Part shown: in pieces, positions 1-8,466 of the stretch
How positions within the stretch are numbered: the first letter of the stretch is position 1
Layout: every line of letters starts with the position of its first letter
Origin: Nitrospirillum sp034427435
Lineage (GTDB): Bacteria > Pseudomonadota > Alphaproteobacteria > Azospirillales > Azospirillaceae
DNA: 64,000 nucleotides
NCBI RefSeq assembly: GCF_034427435.1
Contig: NZ_JAXQNP010000003.1
Coordinates: forward strand, 992,001-1,056,000
Direction: 5' to 3'
The notes under the pieces: model-generated
The model's database searches: none
Told to the model about the DNA's origin: nothing
The model's input: only the letters and a program-made list of their open reading frames with translations
Program-made: the position numbers and the translations under genes

Positions 1-2923
1 CCCGTGCCGCCGAATCGGCGATTGATGGAGGTGTCGGCCTGGGTGAACTTCTTAAACAGGCGGCCTTGCTGGTCCGCGTCCATGCCGACGCCGGTATCGG
101 CGACGGTGAACCGAAGAGGGCGCCGCGCGTCCGGCGCCGCCTGCCCCCCGACCGCCTCCGCCGGAACCAGCGACACGGTCAGGCTGACGCGACCCTCGGC
201 CGTGAACTTGACGGCGTTGCCCATCAGGTTCAGCAGCACCTGGCGCAGGCGGGTGGGGTCGCCGTTGTAGGCGCCGGCCGCCTCGGGCGCCAGGGTGGCG
301 GTCAGCTCCAGGCCCTTTTCTCGCGCCTGGGGCGAAACCAGGGTCATCACGCCGTCCACCACTTCGCCCAGGGCGAAGTCCACCGTCTCCAGCTCGACCT
401 TGCCGGCCTCCAGCTTGGAGATGTCCAGGATGTTGTTGATGATGTTCAGCAGGCCCTGGGCGCTGTCGTGAATGGCCTCGGCATAGGCCCGCTGCTCGGC
501 GACCAGGGATGTGCCCAGCAGGATTTGGGTCATGCCCATGATGCCGTTCATGGGGGTGCGGATCTCATGGCTCATGTTGGCCAGGAAATCCGACTTCGCC
601 CGGCTGGCCGCCTCCGCCGCCTGCTTGGCGCCCGCCAGATCCTCCGCCAAGGCGGCCAGTTCACCCTCGCGCCTCTTTTCCCGGGTCACTTCCGACAGCG
701 TCACCACCAGGCCGCGTCCCCAGGGCACGGCGGTGACGCGGAACCAGCGGTCATCCTGGTCGCGGTGGTATTCGAAGGTGGCGGGGACGCCCGTGTCCAC
801 CACCTCGACATAGCGGGTGAAAAGACTGTCGCGGGCCAGTTCCGGGAACAGTTCCTTCAGCCCCTGGCCCACCAGGTCGGATGCGTCGCGGCCCGCCATT
901 TTCTCGCCCGCGACGTTGACCAGGGCGAAGCGGAAGTCGCTGACGGAGCCATCCTGGTCCCGTACGGTCTCGTAGGCAAAGACGCCGTCGAGGGAGGCGT
1001 TCAGCACGCTGTCCAGCAAGGTCCGCTGGGCCTGAAGGGTGGCGCGCGCGGCCTCCAGCTCCGTAACCTGGGCGTTCAGTTGCAGCGTCGCCGCCACCTG
1101 GTCCGACACGTCGCGCAACAAGGCGACATAGTGGGTGATCCGCGTGTCCACCCGGGCGGGGAAGATCGCCAGGTCCGCCCAGAAGGCTTGCCCATCGCGC
1201 GTGTAGTTCTGCAGGCGCTGGCGCACCGGTTCCCCGGCCTTCAGCGCTTGGCCGATCCGCTCCAGCGCGGCCTTGTCGGTGAGCGGTCCCTGCAGGAAGC
1301 GGGGGAACGTCCCACCGCCTCCTCGCGCGGGTAGCCCGTCACGGCGGTGAAGGCCTCGTTCACGAAGATGATGCGGGGGCCCGGCTCCTCCAGGCTGCCC
1401 GCCTCTGTGATCATGATGCCGTCCGTGGCATGGACGGCGACGGACTGAAGCAGGCGCAGCCGTTCCTCGGCCGCCACCTGGCTGGTGCGGTCGCGCCCCG
1501 AGCCGCGATAGCCCAGGAAGGTGCCGGCCTCGTCGAAGACGGGCTTGCCGCTGACGACCACATGGCGGGGCACCCCATCCTCGCCGCGAAGGCTGTAGGC
1601 CAGGTTGCGGAAAGGCTGGCGCGCGGCCAGGCATTCCTCGTAGGCCCGGAAATCCCCGCTGTCGGGGTCGATGGCGAAATCGCGGCGGGTGCGCCCCAGG
1701 AAGTGCGCTGCCGGCACGCCCAGGCTGGACACCCCCTGGGACATCTGGATGAAGCGGCCCTGCGGGTCCGTTTCCCAGAACCAGTCGCTGGACACCTCGG
1801 TCAGGTCACGGAACTGGGCCTCGCGCTGGGCGATGTCGCGCTCGTGCCGGTCCAAGGCCACCGCCATGTCGTTGAAGGCGCGCGCCAATTGGCCGAACTC
1901 CGCCGCCCCGGGGGCGACATCGGCCCGCACCCCGCGGTCACCGGCCCCCAGGCGGGAAACGGCATGGCGCAGGGACACGACGCCCCGCAGCACCGTCGCC
2001 TCCACCCCGACCCAGCCCAGCAACAGGGCGCACAGCGCGGCCACGCCGCCGAACGCCAGGGTGCGCCGCTGGTCGGCCAGGATGGGGGCGAGGACGGCGG
2101 CGCGATCCACCGCCACCACGACATGGGCGCCGCTGCCGGGCAAGGTGGCCATGCCCACCAGCCGATCCACCCCGTCCAGCGTGACGAACTCGCCCCGGTC
2201 GGCGGTCCCCGTCAACACCGCCTGGACGAAGGGATGGTCCTTGAAGTTCCGCCCCACCAGATCCCCCCGCTCCGGCAGGCGGGCCAGCACCGTGCCGGTG
2301 CGGTCCAGCACCAGGAACAGGGAATCCTCATGGGCGAAGCGGGCACCGGTCTTTTCGATCCAGTCCATGCTGAGGCCCGCCATCACCACCAGCACCGGCT
2401 TGGCCGGTTCGGCGCCCGCATGGTCGGTGGCGCCAACCGCCACCGGGACGGACGCGAACACCGGCTGGGCGGTCCCCATGATCACCCGGTTGCTGGGCCG
2501 GCCGAAGACATAGTCGCTGGTGCTGGGCCGGCCGGTGTCGAAGGCCTGCCGCACATAGTCGCGGTCGCTGTAGTTGGACCACGGCTGGTCGGCGGAGGAA
2601 CAGACGACCGAGCCGTCGGGCCGCACGACATGGATGTTGGAAACCCAGGGCTGGGACGCCTTCAGGATACGGGCGTCGTCCACGCACTGTTCCGGGGGCA
2701 GCTGGGCCGAATGCTGGGCGAAGCCCCGGCTGAGACGCCGCACCTGGTCCAACAGGCGTTCCTGGTCGTCCGCCGCCATGCCGGCCAAGTCCGCCGCCTG
2801 GGCCTGGGCGGCGGCGATGGCCTCATCCCGCCGGGCCCGGCTTTCGCCCAGCAACAACAGGAAAAAGGGCACGGTCGTGCCGATCAGCAGCAGCAATAGG
2901 CGCCGCCGCAAGCCCAAGGCCAT
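1..2923 (-). pseudogene. Cache-HAMP-PAS-HisKA-HATPase sensor histidine kinase, frameshifted and cut by the window edge
   Basis: Membrane sensor kinase running off the left edge. I chose the start at 2923 because GAGGGGG lies 9 bases upstream and the protein then begins with a membrane segment (residues about 5-25). A periplasmic Cache-like domain follows to about residue 285, then a second membrane segment (about 288-310), HAMP and two PAS domains. The second PAS ends abruptly: in frame it reads GRSPASCRDRSP, but one extra C in the C5 run (complement of 1301-1305) restores the normal PAS sequence GRSPRFLQGPLTDKAALERI. The restored frame runs to base 1 through another PAS, HisKA (H-box SHEIRTPMNGIMG) and HATPase with the phrase FKKFTQADTSINRRFGGTG. 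Ligand and partner regulator are unknown. It is either a real single-base mutation or a sequencing error; the downstream frame shows no sign of decay. Confidence 0.85.
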
Positions 2924-3024
2924 CCGATTTTCCCCCTCAAGCCGGGCGTCCCGTCCCGGCCGATCATCACCGCCCCCTTTGTCGCATCCGCCGACAGCGG
3001 CGTCCACAACGCGGACGGGGAGGC

Positions 3025-5204
3025 TTACTCGGCGGCCCCGGCCACCACCTGGCCACCCGCCGGATGATCCGTCGGCCGCCCCATGAGGCGGGAGGCGAAA
3101 TAGGCCAGTTCCAGGGCCGGCCCCCGGGCACGGGCGGCATCGTCCAGGCCCCGGGTGCCGTGCCCGCCCTCGTCGCTTTCATAGAACAGCACCGGCTTGC
3201 CCAGCGCCTCCATCCGCGCGGCGAACTTTCGGGCGTGGCCGGGACCCACCCGGTCATCGTGGGTCGCCGTCATGATAAGCGTTTCCGGATAGGTCCGGGT
3301 GGGATCCAGCCGCTGATAGGGGGAAATGCTGGCCAGGAAGGCGCGCTCCTCCGGCACGGAAACGCTGCCATACTCCGCAACCCAGGATGCGCCGGCGGCG
3401 ATGGCCTCATACCGCAGCATGTCCAGCAGAGGCACCTTAATGGCGACGGCCCCCCACAGATCCGGGTGCTGGGTCAGGGCGACGCCCATGAGCAGGCCGC
3501 CGTTGGACCCGCCGCTGATTCCCAGGCGGGCGGGCCGGGTCACCTGGCGGCTGATCAGATCGCGGGCCACGGCGGTGAAATCGTCGAAGGCCTTTTGGCG
3601 GTGGGTCTTCAGCGCGGCCTCATGCCAGGCGGGACCGAATTCCCCGCCGCCCCGGATGTTGGCGACGACGTACACGCCGCCCCGGTCCAGCCACAGCTTG
3701 CCGATGGTGGCGGAATAGGAGGGCAAGCGCGACAGGTTGAAGCCGCCGTAGGCGGTCAGCAGGGTGGGGTTGTCACCGTTGAGAACCAGGTCCTTGCGGT
3801 GGACGATGAAGTAGGGGATGGCGGTCCCGTCGGTGGAGACGGCCTGCCATTGGTCCACGGTGTAGGGGCTGGCGTCGAAGCCGGGCGTGCCGGCCTTGAC
3901 CAGTGTCGCGGCGGCACTGTCCAGGTCCACGCTCCACAGCGCCTGCGGCGTCAGGAAGCCGGCCACGGACACGGTGAGCTTGTCCTTGTCCTCGCTGCTG
4001 GACTTGATGCTGATGGCGGACATGTCCGGCAGGTCGACGCGCTGCACCTTCCACCCCCCGTCCGCGCGGGTCAGCACGGTCAGCCGGCCGCGCACGTTCT
4101 CGTCACTGGTGACCACCAGGTGCGACTTGGCCTTCACCAGGTTGGTCACGGCCTCATGCGGGCCGGGCAGGTAGACGGGGGCGGCCCGCAGCTTGGCCGG
4201 TTCGTGCCGGGCGGCGTCCAGGTCCACCGAAACGTAGGAGCCGCCGGGAAAGGTGCGGCCGGTGGCCGACTGCCAGTCCTGGCCCAGCTTCACCACCAGT
4301 TGCCCATTGGCCAGAACCGTCAGTTCCGCCAGCGGCGGCAGGCCCAGCCGCAGGGTGCGGCGGCCCTCCACCAGATAATGCTCCGTCGTGAAATAGGTGG
4401 GCCGGCGCACCAGCACGATGGCGCGGTGGCCCTGGCGGTCGCGGAACACGGCCGGGCTGACGGAGGTGTCGGTGACCAGGCCCCGGAAGATCTCATGCGC
4501 CTCTTCCAGCCGCTGGCCCCGCTGCAGCACCTTGACCACATAGGGATAACCGGCACGGGTCATCGCCGTGCCGCTGGAATCCCAGCCCCGGGCCACCAGC
4601 AGGGTGTCGTGATCCAGCCACACCACCGTCTGCTTGGCATAGGGCAGATGGAAACCGCCGGGCACATAGGCCTTGGCCGCCGGATCGTATTCCCGCACCT
4701 CCACCGCGTCCTCGCCGGTGCGCGACAGCGACACCAGGCAGGTCCGCCCCACCACCACCGGCTCGGCGCCGGGCGCCAGCGGGGGCGCGTCGGGATCGAC
4801 CGTGCCGAAGCAGTTGGAACCGGCGTAGACATGGCGCACGCCGTCGATGGTGGTGACGGCCGGATCCTTGCCATCCACCGCCCCGCCGGAAGGCAGGGCG
4901 CCGCTTCCCCCTCCTCCGAGGCCTCATGCGCCAAGAGGGTGGCGGTGGTCGTGAAATCGGCCAGCGGGGCGTCCCGCGTCAGTTCCGCCAGGGTGCGCGC
5001 GTTCTGTTGCGCGACCCAGGCCAGAGCGTCCGGCGAGTTGGCGCTCTCCAGCCAGGCATAGGGATCGGTATAGGTGGACGACAGGCCCGACAGCGGCGGG
5101 GCCGCGTCCACGGGGGGATTGGTCGCGCACGCCGCCAGGGACAGCGCCAAGGCCAGGGCGGGAAGGATGCGCGCCAGGGCAGGGAAACGGGGACGGGACG
5201 GCAT
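3025..5204 (-). pseudogene. S9 prolyl-oligopeptidase-family lipoprotein, frameshifted and internally shortened
   Basis: Serine peptidase of family S9. The N-terminal frame from 5204 begins with a lipoprotein signal ending in the lipobox LAAC, so an envelope-anchored enzyme was intended. The frame then shifts near a C5 run at 4907-4911; one added base would join it to the long frame 3025-4878. The C-terminal alpha/beta-hydrolase part looks intact: nucleophile in GISGGSNGGL, Asp in THDDRVGPG, His in EGGHGTRG. Compared with the paralogue just upstream (5324-7459), about 45 residues around the conserved FWQD...GLWR segment are missing even after frame correction, so this copy is probably defective rather than merely misread. 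The two genes are about 40 percent or more alike by eye and arose by tandem duplication (inference). Confidence 0.85.
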
Positions 5205-5283
5205 GGGGACGCGACAGCCTCGGCGGATCGGAACCCGTCCCCCGGCGCGCCGGCGCGAACGCTGGCGTCAGGGGGACGATGAA

Positions 5284-5309
5284 ACGGGGCCGGAAACATC
5301 CGGCCCCGT
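5284..5309 (-). terminator. Hairpin terminator downstream of the intact S9 peptidase
   Basis: A perfect 11-bp inverted repeat (ACGGGGCCGGA / TCCGGCCCCGT) with a 4-base loop lies 15 bases past the stop codon of the S9 gene. On the minus strand it is followed only by a short T run (TTTC), so termination strength is uncertain. Confidence 0.6.
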
Positions 5310-5323
5310 CCCATGGTTGATCC

Positions 5324-7459
5324 CTAATCCTTGAGTTTCCGTAAAAGATAGGTGAACTCCAGCGCCTGCCGGCGGGCGGTTTCCTTCAGGTTGGCGCTGG
5401 CGGCGTGACCGCCCTCGGTGTTCTCGTAATAGAGGAAGGGCAGGCCCATCTCCTTCATCTTGGCCGCCATTTTGCGGGCGTGACCGGGATTCACGCGGTC
5501 ATCCTTGGCCGAGGTGACGAACAAGGGTTCCGGATAGGTCACGCCTGCCTTGAGATTATTGTAGGGCGAGATGTGGGCCAGGAACGCCCGCTCCTCCGGG
5601 ATCGAGGGATCGCCGTACTCGCCGATCCACGACGCGCCGGCGCCAATGACGGGGAAGCGCAGCATGTCCAGCAGCGGCACCTGGATGACGACGGCGCGCC
5701 ACAGTTCCGGATGCTGGGTGAACTGGACGCCCATCAGCAGGCCGCCGTTGGACCCGCCCTCGATGCCCAGCCGGCGGGTGCTGGTCAGCTTGGTGGCGAT
5801 CAGGTCACGGGCCACGGCCACGAAGTCGTCGTAGATGGTCTGGCGCTTGGTCTTCAGGCCGGCCTCATGCCAGGCGGGGCCGAATTCCCCACCGCCCCGG
5901 ATGTTGGCCAGGACATAGGCGCCGCCCCGTTCCAGCCACAGCTTGCCGGCGGTGCCCAGGTAATGGGGCAGCATCGGCACCTCGAACCCGCCATAGGCGT
6001 ACAGCAGGGTGGGGGTGGAGCCATCGAAGGGCACGTTGCGCGGCCGCACCACGAAGTAGGGGATGTGGGTACCGTCGCTGGACACCGCCTCGCGCTGTTC
6101 CACCACCGCGTTGGACGCGTCGAAGCGCGGCGGGGAGGACTTAAGCTTTTCCACCTTGCCCGTGTTGGTGTCCACCAGCGACAGGGTCAGCGGCTCCAGG
6201 AAGCTGGCGACGGTGACGAAGGCGCGGTCATGGTCGCGGTCGGCGCCGGTGATGGTGACGTCGGCGTTGTCCGGCAGTTGCAGCTGGGCGCGGCGCCAAG
6301 TGCCGTCGGCGTTGCGGTCGGCCACGTAGAGCCGGCCCTTCACATTCTCGGTCAAGCTGAGCAGCAGGTGGTGCTTGGTGAAGTCCACGCCGGTCAGGCC
6401 CTCACGCGCGGTGGGGGCGTAGACCACCACCGGGTGCAGATGCTCGGGATCGGCCGCGGCCGCCGCCAGGTCCACCGCCACGACGGAGCCCTGGCGAACG
6501 GCGGTGCCGCCGGCGTCCCAGTCCTGCTTGACCTCGACGATCAGCTGGCCATCGTGCAGGCCCTGGACCTGGACCTTCAGCGGCAGGGCCAGGCGCTTGG
6601 GCTGGCCGCCCGCCAGCAGGTAGGTCTCCGCCTCGAAGAAGCTGAGGTTGCGGATGATCAAGGTGGCCTGGTGACCCTGGGCGTCGCGCACGGTCATCGC
6701 GCCGACCGACATGTCGGTCGGCTGGCCGCGGAACACCTCCGTCGCCTGCTCCAGCGGCTGGCCGCGCTTCAGCGACTTAATGACCAGGGGATAGCCGGCG
6801 TTGCTCATGGTGCCGGGGCCCCACTCGCGGGCCACCAGCAGGGTTTCCGTGTCGGCCCAGGCCACCGTCTGCTTGCCGCGCGGCAGGCTGAAGCCGCCGG
6901 GCACGAAGGCCCGCGTCTTCATGTCGAATTCGCGCAGGGTGACCGCGTCCTCACCGCCGTTCGACAGGTGCACGACGCAATGGCGGCGGGTTTCCTCGTC
7001 GCAATCCGTGCCCTTGAACACCCACTTCACGCCTTCGGCCTTGGCCAGCGCGTCCACGTCCAGCACGGTCTGCCAGTTGGGCTTTTCCTTGCGGAAGCTG
7101 TCCAGGGTGGTGGTGCGCCATAGCCCCTGCACATGGTCGGCGTCCTGCCAGAAATTATAGACGGCCTCGCCCCGGAAGCTGACGCCGGGCACCCGGTCCT
7201 TGCTCTCGGCGATGGCGGTCGCCTCGGCCAGCAGGGTCGGGTAGCGCGGATCGGCCTGCAGCACGGCGGTGGAACGATCCGTCTCCGCCTTGGCCCAGGC
7301 CAGGGCGTCGGCGTTGTTCATATCTTCCATCCAGGCGCGGCTGTCTTCCGGGATGCCGGTCCCGGGGGCGCTTGTGGTCGGCGTGGAATCGGCGAAGGCG
7401 GCGGTCGCCCCCAGCAGCAAGCCGGGCGACAGCAGAAGTGCGCTGATCGTGTTTTTCAT
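5324..7459 (-). CDS. S9 family prolyl oligopeptidase, secreted
   Basis: Serine peptidase that cleaves short peptides after proline or similar residues, exported to the periplasm. The start at 7459 gives a clean signal peptide (MKNTISALLL...AFA, cleavage before DS) and has GGGG 5 bases upstream; an in-frame ATG at 7468 is the alternative. The mature protein has the N-terminal seven-bladed beta-propeller region (about residues 50-440) and the C-terminal catalytic domain. Catalytic residues visible are Ser570 in GIEGGSNGGL, Asp653/654 in KDDRVNPG and His685 in EGGHAAS. At 711 residues it is of normal size for the family. It lies directly upstream of a broken paralogue on the same strand. The segment YNFWQD...GLWRTT, lost in that paralogue, is present here. 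Confidence 0.93.
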   Translation of the reverse strand: MKNTISALLLSPGLLLGATAAFADSTPTTSAPGTGIPEDSRAWMEDMNNADALAWAKAETDRSTAVLQADPRYPTLLAEATAIAESKDRVPGVSFRGEAVYNFWQDADHVQGLWRTTTLDSFRKEKPNWQTVLDVDALAKAEGVKWVFKGTDCDEETRRHCVVHLSNGGEDAVTLREFDMKTRAFVPGGFSLPRGKQTVAWADTETLLVAREWGPGTMSNAGYPLVIKSLKRGQPLEQATEVFRGQPTDMSVGAMTVRDAQGHQATLIIRNLSFFEAETYLLAGGQPKRLALPLKVQVQGLHDGQLIVEVKQDWDAGGTAVRQGSVVAVDLAAAAADPEHLHPVVVYAPTAREGLTGVDFTKHHLLLSLTENVKGRLYVADRNADGTWRRAQLQLPDNADVTITGADRDHDRAFVTVASFLEPLTLSLVDTNTGKVEKLKSSPPRFDASNAVVEQREAVSSDGTHIPYFVVRPRNVPFDGSTPTLLYAYGGFEVPMLPHYLGTAGKLWLERGGAYVLANIRGGGEFGPAWHEAGLKTKRQTIYDDFVAVARDLIATKLTSTRRLGIEGGSNGGLLMGVQFTQHPELWRAVVIQVPLLDMLRFPVIGAGASWIGEYGDPSIPEERAFLAHISPYNNLKAGVTYPEPLFVTSAKDDRVNPGHARKMAAKMKEMGLPFLYYENTEGGHAASANLKETARRQALEFTYLLRKLKD

Positions 7460-7577
7460 GAACCCCATCCGTGATGGCGGTCGTCCGCTGCCACGGATCG
7501 GCCGCCGCCCCACTGTCTATGCCCCTTGGTAGGGGACCGGATAGTAGTGGGTCAGGACGGAGACGGATGCAATATCC

Positions 7578-7603
7578 TGATTGGGGCAACTTGATTGGGG
7601 CAA
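7578..7603. repeat. Short direct repeat of TGATTGGGGCAA
   Basis: Two copies of TGATTGGGGCAA separated by two bases lie in the short gap between the XRE regulator stop and the S9 start. It is probably a local duplication; no function is evident. Confidence 0.6.
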
Positions 7604-7615
7604 ATCCGCGCGGGC

Positions 7616-8245
7616 TCAGGCGTCCCCGTCGCTGGCATCCCCATCGCTGGCATCGACGACGCCATCCGGCGCCTTGCGGAAGACGGACGGGGTGCCGACG
7701 TACAGCAACACCGCGTCACGGTCGGACGTGTTGCGGGCGCCATGCGGGTGCAGGGCATCGAAATGCAGGCTGTCACCGGGGCCCAGCCTGGCCTTGGTAT
7801 TGCCCACCACGCCGGTCACGTCGCCCTCGATGACATAGAGGAAATCCTCCCCCTTGCGCTGGCCGGTGGGGAAGGCGTGCCCGGGCGGCACCCGCATCAG
7901 GACGATGTCCAGCTTGCGATCCGCCAGGTCGCTGGCCAAGTCGATGTAATCCACCGGGCCGTCGGCCTCGATGCGCCGGGGCTTGGCCGCGCGATGGACG
8001 ATGGGGCCGCCCTCCGGCACCTCCATGAAATAGCTGAGATCCACGGTCAGCGCATCGGCCAGCGCCAGCAGCGACACCAGCGACGGCACGCTCAAGTCGC
8101 GTTCCGCCTGGCTGATGAACGGGGCGGACAGGCCGGAGAGTTGGGCCACCTGTTGCAAGGTCAGGCCCAGCGCCTTGCGCCGGGCGCGGATACGGTCGCC
8201 CATCGGCATCTGACGCCGCCGGTCGGCGGTGCTGGCGATCTGCAT
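7616..8245 (-). CDS. XRE-family transcriptional regulator with C-terminal cupin domain
   Basis: DNA-binding regulator of the HTH-cupin class (SutR/PuuR-like), in which the cupin senses a small molecule. The helix-turn-helix spans about residues 15-70 (LGLTLQQVAQLSGLS..FISQAERDLSVPS). The cupin barrel spans about 115-190 with GHAFPTGQRKGEDFLYVIEG and GPGDSLHFDALHPHGARN. Length (209 residues) is normal. The tail carries a small in-frame duplication, ASDGD twice. It is transcribed toward the S9 genes but separated from them by about 155 bases, so control of those genes is possible but not shown. The ligand cannot be deduced; homologues regulate polyamine, amino-acid or sulfur genes. Confidence 0.88.
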   Translation of the reverse strand: MQIASTADRRRQMPMGDRIRARRKALGLTLQQVAQLSGLSAPFISQAERDLSVPSLVSLLALADALTVDLSYFMEVPEGGPIVHRAAKPRRIEADGPVDYIDLASDLADRKLDIVLMRVPPGHAFPTGQRKGEDFLYVIEGDVTGVVGNTKARLGPGDSLHFDALHPHGARNTSDRDAVLLYVGTPSVFRKAPDGVVDASDGDASDGDA

Positions 8246-8466
8246 GGCAAAGCCCCCTCTCGTCCCGGGCCCCCCGTGGCCGGGCCCGGCCGCACCCCCT
8301 GGGTTCGCCCCAGGATGGTGATGCCGGCTGAACAGTTGTTCCCTCCTGTAAAGGGCGGACGCGCCGCGGTAAAGCCGGCAACCCCAGCCCCGGCCGCATG
8401 GCCGCGACGCCCCCGACGGGACGGTTCAAAATTATTGATGGGTCACATATTTGATGGCGAAGCGCC
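8246..8466. other. Intergenic region, no gene seen
   Basis: These 221 bases hold the upstream region of the cupin-XRE regulator and the downstream region of the Aer-like receptor. The sequence is very GC-rich near 8246-8420 and becomes AT-richer near 8430-8455. I see no convincing ORF, RNA gene or terminator. Confidence 0.5.

Noticed and set aside
66..1334. Long plus-strand ORF of 422 residues
   Set aside because: Antisense to the sensor kinase; composition is Gly/Arg/His/Gln-rich as expected for a shadow frame in high-GC DNA, while the minus strand shows clear kinase motifs.
3064..5061. Plus-strand ORF of 665 residues
   Set aside because: Antisense to the S9 peptidase, which has a catalytic triad; no recognisable domain in this frame.
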